Shown here one piece after another: positions 56,039 through 64,000 of a stretch of DNA of 64,000 nucleotides (its first letter is position 1; each line of letters begins with the position of its first letter). This DNA comes from Planctomycetaceae bacterium. Its GTDB lineage: Bacteria > Planctomycetota > Planctomycetia > Pirellulales > Pirellulaceae. The DNA lies in the NCBI GenBank assembly GCA_024642205.1, contig JAHEBQ010000011.1, positions 1-64,000 of the forward strand, given 5' to 3'. Made by a program: the position numbers and the translations under genes. The notes beneath the pieces are model-generated. The model was not told the DNA's origin. It worked only from the letters and a program-made list of their open reading frames with translations, and made no database searches.

Positions 56039-56698
56039 ATGGAACGAAAACATCCACCCGATCTCAATGAAACCGAAATGACAGAACAAATCGAGATCCA
56101 AACCACGCGCCAACGTTCGACGATCAAACTTCGGTTTGATCGCGGCGAGGATCGCTGGCGGCATTGCCTGGTCCTGGCAAGCGGAGATTCGGAATTCGGA
56201 ATCATGTCCAGCGTGGAAGGGACGCCCGAACAGAATTTCCCACCAAGCGCCCCCCTTCAGGACGCAAGCCGGCATCGCCTGGAACAGGGTGAAGCTGTCC
56301 TCTGCGTGGGAATGGCGGGCCAAAGCCATTGGTCTGCGGCTTTTTCGGTGGAACACGAGGGGCCAGCGGAATCGATCAAGTCAGACTTGGCGTGCCTTCA
56401 AAAAACGACCACACCCGGTGCCCACCTGGGTTCAACGTATCAGTTGAATTTGCCGTGTCGGGTTCAATCCTTCAACGAACGCTGTCTCGAGATCCGGCTG
56501 GAGAACCAAAACACTTTTGTTGTCGAGGCGTTGTCAGGTAACGATTTCCAGACAGTTTTTGAATTGAATGATCGGACATTCCGGGTCATGCCGAGCCAGG
56601 TTTCCACCAGCCCGGTCATCGCAACGCGGTGGGGATTCATGGTGACCAACAAGTGCGAGACAAGTCCGGATGACATTTCTGACCTGGAGCAACGTTAA
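56039..56698 (+). CDS. Conserved-looking protein of unknown function
   Basis: A protein of about 219 residues. The central part (IKLRFDRGEDRWRHCLVL, then EQNFPPSAPLQDASRH, VGMAGQSHWSAAF, LGSTYQL and TRWGFMV) reminds me of a family of planctomycete proteins with short beta-rich repeats, but I cannot name it. No signal peptide or catalytic motif is seen. Three possible starts (56003, 56039, 56078) lack a good ribosome binding site; I choose the middle one, so the N-terminus is uncertain. It is a single plus-strand gene between prfB and a convergent TPR gene. Confidence 0.6.
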   Translation: MERKHPPDLNETEMTEQIEIQTTRQRSTIKLRFDRGEDRWRHCLVLASGDSEFGIMSSVEGTPEQNFPPSAPLQDASRHRLEQGEAVLCVGMAGQSHWSAAFSVEHEGPAESIKSDLACLQKTTTPGAHLGSTYQLNLPCRVQSFNERCLEIRLENQNTFVVEALSGNDFQTVFELNDRTFRVMPSQVSTSPVIATRWGFMVTNKCETSPDDISDLEQR

Positions 56699-56821
56699 GT
56701 CGGTTGTTACGTTTGTACGCCTGATGCCGCTGCAACCGATAGCCAGCAAGAACCATCGACACTACCGATCAACGGGTGATTGCCAGTATCGATCGTTCGG
56801 GTGAAACACCGGCCTGCGAGC

Positions 56822-57388
56822 TCACGCCACGGCGGTTGCCAGCACGGCAAATCTCGGGTTTTCGCGAATCGAATCGAAGTCCGATTCCTTGGCCACGTGT
56901 TCGCGAAATTCAGAATTCAAGTCAAGCGCGAATGTCAGATGCATCAGCGCCAGGTCGACTTTTCGACCCAATGCGCAATAGCATGCCAGGTTGTAATGAG
57001 CGATCCCACTTTCCGCATCGAGCTCGACGGCCGACTGCATTGTTTCGATCGCCCGCTCCAGTTGATCCGAGCGTTTATAGCACCAGGCCAGAGCGAGGTA
57101 GGTGTGCAAGTTGTCCGGGTCCAGTTTGTTGGATTGCTCGAAAAAATGAATTGCCCGGAGTGGCTGTTTGGCGGCCCGGTAAGCCTGGCCTTTGAGAAAC
57201 AGGACATAGGGCTTGTGACCCAGCGGATTCTTGATCTTCTCGAGGCACTGCAATGCGCGATTCGTCAACGACTCGCGCAATCCGTTTTCCAGAGGCCAGC
57301 GATCTTCCAGGGCCATAGCCAAATCGAGATAGCCTTCGGCCATTCGGATATTCTGTCGACGTTGGATTTGTTTCAGGGTAGCCATCAT
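56822..57388 (-). CDS. Tetratricopeptide repeat protein
   Basis: A 188-residue helical protein with three to four TPR units: YVLFLKGQAYRAAKQPLRAIHFFEQSNKLDP, HTYLALAWCYKRSDQLERAIETMQSAVELD and IAHYNLACYCALGRKVDLALMHLTFALDL. TPR arrays bind partner proteins; no catalytic part is present. It has no signal peptide, so it is cytoplasmic. The last residues DFDSIRENPRF match the TPR-end pattern DLDPLRDDPRF. Two successive ATGs (57388, 57385) are possible starts. Confidence 0.85.
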   Translation of the reverse strand: MMATLKQIQRRQNIRMAEGYLDLAMALEDRWPLENGLRESLTNRALQCLEKIKNPLGHKPYVLFLKGQAYRAAKQPLRAIHFFEQSNKLDPDNLHTYLALAWCYKRSDQLERAIETMQSAVELDAESGIAHYNLACYCALGRKVDLALMHLTFALDLNSEFREHVAKESDFDSIRENPRFAVLATAVA

Positions 57389-57783
57389 TCAACAAGACGT
57401 AAAAACTGGCTTGAGGAAGTGATCGAGATCTCCAGCGGAAAGTCCGTAACGCCCCGCCAGATGTGCTCGATGAAAGAATCGCCTTATCTGTTAACAGTTT
57501 AGTAGCGCGTTGGAAAATCGCAGCACGAAAATTGCGAATTAGGCCGTAACTCCTTTGATTCCAGGGCACAAAAACTTCGCCTCCAATCCGCCAGTTTGTA
57601 ACGATAATCCGGGCTTGTCGTTTCGTTCCCATTGATGCATGAAATCAACACCGGGATCACGTGTTGATTTTTTTCCACCTCGCAGAACGTGTTTCAAAGG
57701 CAAATTCCATCATTTTTCAACTCTCAGCGATGGCATGGTGTTTGCGATTGAATACTGATCCTCATGCCGCGGTCCCAGTCGGG
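57389..57783. other. Gene-free interval
   Basis: About 395 bases between the TPR gene (minus) and the small membrane protein gene (plus). The early part of the track frame 57661-58182 has no protein-like features and is left out. Confidence 0.4.
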
Positions 57784-58182
57784 ATGAACTCCCATCGTTC
57801 TTTTGAGACCCAAATGTCAAAACACGTTCGCAGAGCCACATCATTGGTCGCATTGGTTTGCGCTACCACATTAGCTGCCGTTTGGGTTTTTACGACCTTC
57901 ACGATTGCATCCGGGCGAATGCAGATTGACGGGAGTCGCCCGCGGGGTCTCGCCACGTCGGCCGACATCGATTCGACTTGGCGACATACGAAATTCGGAT
58001 GGCAGGATTCAGCCCGTTGGCCAGTAGCAGATTCCTTTGCGCCCGTCAAAACAATAGAACTGCTTCACCCCTTCGTCTGGGCGGGAATCGTGCTGTTTGC
58101 CGTGATCGGTACGATGATCTGGGCGTCGAGCGAATGGGAGATTGCCCGGCTGTTTGGGAGCGATGAAGCACCTGCCGAGTAG
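57784..58182 (+). CDS. Small membrane protein of unknown function
   Basis: A protein of about 132 residues with two membrane helices (TSLVALVCATTLAAVWVFTTFTIA and LLHPFVWAGIVLFAVIGTMIWASS) separated by a loop of about 70 residues rich in Ser, Trp and Asp, probably outside the cytoplasm. I know no family. The start may be 57784 (MNSHRS) or 57814 (MSKHVRR), so the N-terminus is uncertain. It stands alone between a minus-strand TPR gene and a minus-strand ATP-grasp gene. Confidence 0.55.
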   Translation: MNSHRSFETQMSKHVRRATSLVALVCATTLAAVWVFTTFTIASGRMQIDGSRPRGLATSADIDSTWRHTKFGWQDSARWPVADSFAPVKTIELLHPFVWAGIVLFAVIGTMIWASSEWEIARLFGSDEAPAE

Positions 58183-58448
58183 TCGCGTCGACTCAGCCGA
58201 TGGATTGCCTCTTTGACGGAAGCGGATGCATGATCCGTCGCACGCATGCCCGGGACGAACTCATCGAATTGCGTCACCGTCTGTTACACCGGAACTGTAA
58301 CAAGTCATTGATGTCGATGAATTGCTGTCAGTCCCCGCAACCTTGGACCGAGATCGAACCAGACCAGGACGTCACTTTGCATGGTTTGTCGAGGGTGAAA
58401 GATGTCGGGTAGGGGAACGGGTTGCGGGGCTGCAGAACCAACGAACGT

Positions 58449-59453
58449 TTACCGGCCTTTTGCAAACGAAACAATCATTCGTTCGACGGCCCGCAAGATG
58501 GTCTCCATATGGGGAATGGTCGGGTCTGAGTCAGAACGAGTATTGATAAGGATGTTCATATTCGGATTCACTTCGAACAGAATGAGCTCATTGTCTTCGT
58601 TGATATTGCAGTCAACTCCGAAGTAATCCAGTTTCGTCGTGCGATGCAAAGCCGATATCGCGGACTGGAGATTCGAACGTGATGAGTGGTCAAATGAGGC
58701 AAGCCAACTCGCTTCTTCGTTGGCCAATTCCGGGTGTTTCGCCATGGTCTCACGGCTGGCAGCGTGAATCAGCCACGTATCATTGATGATCAGGTGTCTT
58801 GGATAAGCGACCCCGTCGACTACTGCCAAACGGTACTTGCGATAGAATCCATCAGGACTCTTGAAATCGATGAACTCAGTGACATAGAAGTCACGACCAT
58901 CCAGTGGCAACGCGTGCAATGGCTTGATATCGCTTGCCTCTTCAAGGCGTACCAGCGTTTTACCACCGTGTTCCCCAGCCAAACGCACAAGCAACGGATA
59001 ACGAAGGTTGTTTTCAATTGCCAATTCAGAAACCTGCTCCGGTTCCGTCAATTGACATTTCACTGTCTTGGGGACCAGGATACTGTCACAATTAACACTC
59101 TTTGAAACGTAGTCACGCGCGGTACGCGGGATGAATTCGGGTTTGTTGATGACCGGCGTTGCATATCCATCGAAGAATTTTTTTGCTCGAGACAACGCAA
59201 TGCCGTGCGTGTCCGGGTCGCTGATCTCATTGAAGGCGACATCCGATTTTCTCACGGATTCGAGCGGTATCTCGGGTCCCTCTCCCATCAACAGCAGGCC
59301 GCCCGCGACCGTTACTTCGGATGACGGTCGTCTCTTGATTGCCTGCATCACGTTCGAACCGCCCAAAACGGACAGGGAAAGACCGCTTCGAGAATGGACC
59401 GCTGTGGCCGCGTTGTTGTCAGGTAATCCACTAACAAATAATACTCGAACCAT
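58449..59453 (-). CDS. ATP-grasp-type ligase
   Basis: A 334-residue enzyme with an ATP-grasp core. The N-terminal part (VRVLFVSGLPDNNAATAVHSRSG) is a Rossmann-like pre-ATP domain; LLVRLAGEHGGKTL is the flexible glycine loop; FYVTEFIDFKSPDGFYRKYRLAVVDG and YFGVDCNINEDNELILFEVNPNMN hold the metal- and ATP-binding Asp/Glu/Asn residues. Such enzymes form amide or peptide bonds through an acyl-phosphate, like RimK or glutathione synthetase. The substrate cannot be told. It is divergent from a methyltransferase gene 277 bases away. Confidence 0.85.
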   Translation of the reverse strand: MVRVLFVSGLPDNNAATAVHSRSGLSLSVLGGSNVMQAIKRRPSSEVTVAGGLLLMGEGPEIPLESVRKSDVAFNEISDPDTHGIALSRAKKFFDGYATPVINKPEFIPRTARDYVSKSVNCDSILVPKTVKCQLTEPEQVSELAIENNLRYPLLVRLAGEHGGKTLVRLEEASDIKPLHALPLDGRDFYVTEFIDFKSPDGFYRKYRLAVVDGVAYPRHLIINDTWLIHAASRETMAKHPELANEEASWLASFDHSSRSNLQSAISALHRTTKLDYFGVDCNINEDNELILFEVNPNMNILINTRSDSDPTIPHMETILRAVERMIVSFAKGR

Positions 59454-59730
59454 GTCACGAATGTCTCTCTGAAGGATGAACGGTTAGTTCGACTTTCCAG
59501 CTTCAGCCAACGCCAGGCTTCGAGCCGGCATTGTACTGGATCAGTCAACCGAGTTGACAATTCTGGCTTAGAAGCATCGGTAGCCTTTTTTTTGGCAAAA
59601 AATGTCCAAGACTCATGGTTGCCGATTCATGACTGTACCTCGAATTGAGGTTGCTGGCAGGCTTGAATCGGGACACCATGTACGGTCTTGGCGTTCTCAT
59701 ACGAATCCGCGTCTGGTATTCTAACGGGTC

Positions 59731-60480
59731 ATGACGAATTACGAGGACATTTTCCAGCTTCGCGGTCATCTGTACAACAAGGCGACCGCGATGTGCCCGA
59801 CAGCTCGCGAGGCGGAAAGGGCTGCGCTACTCGAACTGCTGCAAGCTCAAGAGGGTCAGGTCATCCTCGATGCCCCAGCCGGAGGTGGGTACGTTGCGGA
59901 CGGATTGAGGGAGCAGTTCGGCGACCGGCTGCATGTCATCTGCGTCGAGCCTTCAAAGCAGTTCGCCGCCGTGATCGACCCGGCCTTTGAAATACGTAAC
60001 GAATCGCTCACCTGTCTCAGCCTGCCGGACGCGAGCATCGATGGCGTTGCGAGTCTGGCAGGACTACATCATTTCGTTGACAAGACGCCGGTCTTTCGCG
60101 AATGGGCCAGGCTCCTCCGCCCCCAGGGTCGTTGCGCTGTCGCAGACGTGGAGATCAATACAGGAGTGGCCGAATTCCTCAATGGATTTGTGGATGCCAA
60201 TACCCCTGGTGGCCATGACGGATTATTTCTGGAACCAGGCAAGCTAAGCTGTTCGCTGAGCGAAGCGGGTTTTGCCTCTGTTGTTGAAGAGACCCGCGCC
60301 GTTCCTTGGGTGTTCCCTGACGAGGCAACGATGGTCCGGTTTTGTCACACTCTATTCGGGATTACCGACGCGACAGAAACTCAGGTGCACGACGCACTAC
60401 GGCGAACATTCACTATCGAAGAATCGGGCGACGGTGTCAGGATGCACTGGGAATTACGGTACGCAATCGCCATTCGGTAA
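59731..60480 (+). CDS. Class I SAM-dependent methyltransferase
   Basis: A 249-residue methyltransferase. Motif I reads VILDAPAGGGYVADGL in place of the usual ExGxG, motif II VICVEPSKQFAA, and motif IV region VASLAGLHHFVDK, then LRPQGRCAVADVE. The substrate is unknown; small organic acceptors are typical. A possible partner is the divergently transcribed ATP-grasp ligase. Its end faces glyA. Confidence 0.87.
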   Translation: MTNYEDIFQLRGHLYNKATAMCPTAREAERAALLELLQAQEGQVILDAPAGGGYVADGLREQFGDRLHVICVEPSKQFAAVIDPAFEIRNESLTCLSLPDASIDGVASLAGLHHFVDKTPVFREWARLLRPQGRCAVADVEINTGVAEFLNGFVDANTPGGHDGLFLEPGKLSCSLSEAGFASVVEETRAVPWVFPDEATMVRFCHTLFGITDATETQVHDALRRTFTIEESGDGVRMHWELRYAIAIR

Positions 60481-60562
60481 ACAGACTATTGGGACGATTG
60501 AGAGTGCTGGCGGTCTTTTTTCGTGACTCATTCCGGCAATGAGCGAATCGCATCTGAAGCGA

Positions 60563-61813
60563 TCAAACGGTGATTCCGGCAGCCGGCACGGGAAAGTGCT
60601 GACAGAGTTCACTTACTTCGCCACGGAGGCGGCTCAATCGTGACGAATCTTCAGGATGGGAAAGTGCTTCCACGATCCAACGGCCGACCTGTTTCATTTG
60701 ATCGACACCCATGCCGCGCGTTGTCAGTGCGGGCGTCCCGATTCGAATACCGCTCGGATCCATTGGTTTTCGCTCGTCGTAGGGAATCATGTTCTTGTTG
60801 ACAGTAATGCCACAGGCTCCCAGGGCGTTTTCGGCGACCGTTCCACCAATGCCTTTGGGCGTTACATCGACCAGAATCAAATGATTGTCGGTCCCGCCGC
60901 TGACCAGCGAGAGTCCGCCGCTGTGCAATGTTTCAGCCAGGGCCTTGGCGTTTGCTTTGACTTCCTTCGCATAGGATCTGAATGCCGGTTGCATCGCTTC
61001 ACGGAAACAAACCGCTTTGCCAGCCATGACGTGCATCAGGGGTCCGCCCTGCATACCAGGGAAAACGCTGGAGTTGATTTTCTTCGCATATCCTTTTTTG
61101 CACAAAACCAGTCCACCGCGCGGGCCGCGAAGCGTCTTATGAGTCGTCGTGGACACGAAATCCGCCACTGGCACCGGGTCGTCGTGTTCACCTCCGGCGA
61201 CCAGTCCGGCATAGTGAGCCATGTCAACGAACAACATGGCGCCGATTTCGTCCGCGATCTCTTTAAACTTTGCATGCGGGATCTCACGGGGGTAAGCGCT
61301 GGCTCCGGCGACGATCATCTTTGGTTTGTGTTCTTTGGCCAGCGTCGCGATTTGGTCAAAATCGATCAAATGCGAATCACGGCAAACGCCGTAATGCACA
61401 AAGTTGTAAAGTTTACCCGACAGATTCAAATGCATGCCGTGCGTCAGATGGCCGCCGTGAGCCAGGTCGAGACCGAGTACCGTGTCACCGACATCGAGCG
61501 CGGTCAGGTAAACGGCCTGGTTGGCTTGCGACCCCGAGTGGGGTTGCACGTTGGCAAACTCGGCACCGAACAGCGCTTTGGCCCGGTCGCGGGCAATGTT
61601 CTCCGTCGCGTCGACGTGCTCGCAACCGCCGTAATATCTCCGGCCTGGATATCCCTCAGCATACTTGTTCGTCAAAACACTGCCCACGGCTTCCATCACC
61701 GCGGGACTGGTGTAGTTCTCGCTGGCAATCATCTCCAACCCATCCTGCTGCCGGAGGGATTCGTCATGGATGGTTTGCCAGAGTTCCGGGTCTTGCGATG
61801 GAAGGATATTCAT
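60563..61813 (-). CDS. glyA: Serine hydroxymethyltransferase
   Basis: A 416-residue PLP enzyme that exchanges serine and glycine through tetrahydrofolate, the main source of one-carbon units. It shows [29 protein letters not shown], the PLP lysine in [14 protein letters not shown], and [16 protein letters not shown]. The start at MNILPSQDP is used; the extra N-terminal codons in the track lack family features. It lies 67 bases after a secreted metallopeptidase gene on the same strand. The large frame on the other strand (60656-61846) is a shadow. Confidence 0.97.
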   Translation of the reverse strand: MNILPSQDPELWQTIHDESLRQQDGLEMIASENYTSPAVMEAVGSVLTNKYAEGYPGRRYYGGCEHVDATENIARDRAKALFGAEFANVQPHSGSQANQAVYLTALDVGDTVLGLDLAHGGHLTHGMHLNLSGKLYNFVHYGVCRDSHLIDFDQIATLAKEHKPKMIVAGASAYPREIPHAKFKEIADEIGAMLFVDMAHYAGLVAGGEHDDPVPVADFVSTTTHKTLRGPRGGLVLCKKGYAKKINSSVFPGMQGGPLMHVMAGKAVCFREAMQPAFRSYAKEVKANAKALAETLHSGGLSLVSGGTDNHLILVDVTPKGIGGTVAENALGACGITVNKNMIPYDERKPMDPSGIRIGTPALTTRGMGVDQMKQVGRWIVEALSHPEDSSRLSRLRGEVSELCQHFPVPAAGITV

Positions 61814-61880
61814 TGGTTGTCGTGGAAAATAAGGGCTGACGGCTGAATTTATCAATAAACTTGGATCGGGCGGTTAACGA

Positions 61881-63299
61881 CTATTTTAGTTTTTCAATCG
61901 TGACTTCCAAGGCGCCTTGGTTGTCATCCAGCGATGCAGGCGATTCGTTAATTCGCAAACAGAGAACGCCGTCGGATAGGGCCTCGATCTCCGCGTCTGA
62001 TCCGATCGGGAACGGGTCAAACAGACCCCTGACCTGGTCTTTGGCCGTTTTCCCTTCCAGGTCAAGGACCCCTGCGTGCAGCATTCCCAGCGGGCGACCC
62101 TGATAGTATCGAATGGTGATTCCGTTGCTTTGGCAATTCCAGAATTCGTTCAATTGTGCCTTGGCGACGACGAATTCACCGATGCCGGAAATACGAAACC
62201 GATCACCCCGTTTGACTTGTATGTCCGTGATTTGCCAGCTGCGATCGGATATGAGATTGAATCGGGTGCTGGCCGATCCAAACCGGGCCCCGATCGGCTT
62301 GGCACTCGTCAGACAGCCACGTTCAATTTCATAGCCGTACTCCATTTCATTGACAAACAGCTCCCAATCCCGTTCCAGCTCGGCTCGGTTGTCTTGAATC
62401 GAGCGGATAAAATGTTGATTGAATGCGGTTGAGTCCAGTTCGGCGATTTGCGGAAGTTTCTCAAACACGGCCTTTGTTTTCTCGTGTTTGGAAAAAAACT
62501 CACAACCGGCCCAGCTCCAGGCGTAGTAACGGACTTCCAGGAACGCGGTCGGCGGAATGTTCAGAACGTCAGTCAGCGACATGGCGGTTCCGGAAACGCG
62601 TTCGTCCTTGATCTGTTTGATACGGCCCCAGTTTTCCGATTCGCTTCGATCACGCAGTCGATAAAGCAATTGCAGTTTCTGTTCTTTCCAGCGGTGAACA
62701 GCCAGCAATTCGGCCATTCCCTCGCCGAACCAAGGCGAGCCGTAGCCGCGAAGAAACCAGAGCATGAACGCATGCGTGCCTTCGTGAATCAGGAGATGGC
62801 GGGTGTAATAATTGCCCGCTTGAAGGTAGAGCCAGAGGTTGTGACGCCGCTGGAATCCGGCTTTGAACCTGGGCAAATCACCGGGCATCAAACCAGCCTT
62901 CTGAAATCGGGAAGGGTCGTTTACGTCGGCAATCAGGAATGCACGGATTTTCCATTTCCTGGCTTTTTCCAGCCGGATGTTGAAATACGCGCACCATTGA
63001 TCGACCGCCTGGTCAAAGACATCGACCAACTCGTCAACTTTTTCCGGTTCGCGCACGTCGGTGTAGAGATCGAGGTGTTGCCCCGTGATTTTGCGGATGC
63101 CGGCGGTCTGGACCCGATCTTCATCAATCTCGAACGAGGCAGGAATTCCCGGATTGATTTCATGCATTGAGTCCAGCCAGTTTTCCTGGGAGAACGCAGG
63201 AGGGCCAAGCGAAACTCCCATTATTATCAACGCAATGAATCGGCCCCCGAGCATCAAGGGCAGTAGCGGAATTCGGTTTTTGTTTACAACGAGGGCCAT
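61881..63299 (-). CDS. Secreted gluzincin-type metallopeptidase (DUF1570-like)
   Basis: A 472-residue exported protein with a signal peptide (MALVVNKNRIPLLPLMLGGRFIALIIMGVS then AFSQEN). The centre carries HEGTHAFMLW followed seventeen residues later by GEGMAELLA, which fits a gluzincin zinc site of HExxH plus a distal Glu; WFGEGMAE is the typical form. The N-terminal part resembles DUF1570-type planctomycete proteins, and the C-terminal part has beta-rich modules. It is probably a cell-surface or periplasmic zinc peptidase of unknown substrate. The start is the signal-peptide Met at 63299, not the track start. It precedes glyA on the same strand. Confidence 0.78.
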   Translation of the reverse strand: MALVVNKNRIPLLPLMLGGRFIALIIMGVSLGPPAFSQENWLDSMHEINPGIPASFEIDEDRVQTAGIRKITGQHLDLYTDVREPEKVDELVDVFDQAVDQWCAYFNIRLEKARKWKIRAFLIADVNDPSRFQKAGLMPGDLPRFKAGFQRRHNLWLYLQAGNYYTRHLLIHEGTHAFMLWFLRGYGSPWFGEGMAELLAVHRWKEQKLQLLYRLRDRSESENWGRIKQIKDERVSGTAMSLTDVLNIPPTAFLEVRYYAWSWAGCEFFSKHEKTKAVFEKLPQIAELDSTAFNQHFIRSIQDNRAELERDWELFVNEMEYGYEIERGCLTSAKPIGARFGSASTRFNLISDRSWQITDIQVKRGDRFRISGIGEFVVAKAQLNEFWNCQSNGITIRYYQGRPLGMLHAGVLDLEGKTAKDQVRGLFDPFPIGSDAEIEALSDGVLCLRINESPASLDDNQGALEVTIEKLK

Positions 63300-63406
63300 G
63301 GAGACAGTCGGGACTTTGGTTTCAATCCGATCTATAATTCGGATCAGCGTAACATTGAGCTGACAATGACTCCTATTGTAATCTAATGGAGGGACTCTTA
63401 CGTAGC

Positions 63407-64000
63407 ATGTCAAATCTGATCCTTTGGAGACTCAACAGGCGTTCCGTGAAGCAACGTCCTAACGCATTCGAGGCGGGGCGCTGGCGGGTCTTGCCATTGC
63501 TGCTCGTGTCCTGGATTCTCTTCAATACGGGTTGTCTGAAGAGGACCGACAATGAAGTTGTCGTTTACTCGGCGCTGGATCGCGAGTTTTCCGAACCGAT
63601 CCTGACGGACGTTGGCCGTGAACTGGGGTTCCGGGTGTTGCCGAAATTCGACCAGGAATCGAACAAGACGGTTGGACTGGTGTCCGGAATCATTGCAAGC
63701 AAAGATCGACCGCAAGCGGACGTTTTCTGGAACAACGAAATCCTGCACACGATACGCTTGCAGAAAATGGGGTTGCTGGAAGTTTATCGCAGTCCAAAGG
63801 CGGATCCGTTTCCTGGCCAGTTTGTTTCGAGTACAAGCCAGTGGACTGGCTTCGCGGCCCGGGCACGTGTGTTGATTGTCAATACGGACCTGATTCCGGA
63901 TCCAGCTGCACGCCCCAATTCCATCTACGATTTAGCAGATCCCCGATGGAAAGGCCGCTGTGCGATGGCTCGCCCGCTGTTTGGCACCACCGCGACTCAT
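63407..64000 (+). CDS. Iron-type ABC transporter solute-binding lipoprotein (3' end outside window)
   Basis: An open frame that runs off the window edge (198 codons visible). It has a long N-terminal signal with a lipobox-like NTGC at the end of the hydrophobic stretch, then VVVYSALDREFSEPIL, followed by PKFDQESNKTVGL, DVFWNNEILHTIRL and RWKGRCAMARPLFGTTATH. This is the type 2 periplasmic binding protein pattern of FutA/AfuA-like ferric iron binding proteins. Permease and ATPase genes would be expected just past the edge. ATG at 63386 is an alternative start. It is divergent from the metallopeptidase gene. Confidence 0.85.
   Translation, partial: MSNLILWRLNRRSVKQRPNAFEAGRWRVLPLLLVSWILFNTGCLKRTDNEVVVYSALDREFSEPILTDVGRELGFRVLPKFDQESNKTVGLVSGIIASKDRPQADVFWNNEILHTIRLQKMGLLEVYRSPKADPFPGQFVSSTSQWTGFAARARVLIVNTDLIPDPAARPNSIYDLADPRWKGRCAMARPLFGTTATH

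Noticed and set aside
59454-59730. Possible second sigma-54 promoters in other intergenic regions
   Set aside because: Sites such as TGGCAAAGTGTCTTTGG before pheA miss the -12 GC or the ten-base spacing; only the amt site fits.
60656-61846. 396-residue plus-strand frame opposite glyA
   Set aside because: Long only because of the base composition of glyA; no motif.

Overview
The window looks like chromosomal DNA of a planctomycete, most likely a Pirellulales-type member. Support comes from the mix of proteins: Hanks-type Ser/Thr kinases with a DMG motif, ECF sigma and anti-sigma operons, Gfo/Idh/MocA and PhyH enzymes, DUF11 and DUF4097 surface proteins, many large secreted proteins of unknown function, and two small proteins that I recognise only from planctomycetes. 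Base composition is moderate (about half GC by eye). No phage, insertion sequence, CRISPR array, rRNA or tRNA was seen, so this is core chromosome rather than an island.

Layout. 1-10 kb: a secreted transglutaminase/esterase fusion, a YyaL-type thioredoxin-fold protein, a Nudix hydrolase, an ammonium transporter behind a textbook sigma-54 promoter, and a 742-residue protein made of two complete chorismate mutase-prephenate dehydratase-ACT units in tandem. 10-24 kb: glycosyltransferase, metallo-beta-lactamase-fold hydrolase, oxidoreductase, PhyH dioxygenase, a short RecQ, secreted proteins including a P460-like cytochrome, BlaI repressor, DUF11 protein, prolyl oligopeptidase and HemQ. 24.9-31.3 kb (minus strand): a four-gene ECF sigma/anti-sigma/PDZ/coiled-coil operon, then a Ser/Thr kinase and a DUF4097 lipoprotein. 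32.4-38 kb (minus strand): dnaA-dnaN-dciA-gyrB, the classical origin neighbourhood without recF, so the replication origin is probably here. 38-49 kb: cysteine desulfurase, scpB coupled to a hyperacidic protein, hemA with a CcsA/HemX-like membrane protein, two sigma-54 activators, rplU and fabI. 49-54 kb (minus strand): a canonical PilT-like ATPase followed by two GspE-like proteins whose Walker motifs are destroyed, and a CvpA-like membrane protein. 54.6-64 kb: prfB with its programmed frameshift, small unknowns, an ATP-grasp enzyme facing a methyltransferase, glyA behind a secreted zinc peptidase, and the start of an iron-type solute-binding lipoprotein cut by the window edge.

How the parts connect. 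hemA plus hemQ suggests haem made from glutamate through the coproporphyrin route. The sigma-54 promoter of amt and two sigma-54 activators show that this alternative sigma factor is in use, although nothing here proves that either activator acts on amt. The most unusual items are the tandem P-protein, whose two mutase domains have lost complementary active-site residues; the membrane-anchored/soluble pair of GspE pseudo-ATPases beside PilT; and a divergent, short DnaA at a recF-less origin locus.

All family calls are from reading the translations and recalled family motifs; no database search was run. Start codons were moved inward from the ORF track where a signal peptide, ribosome binding site or family alignment supported it.
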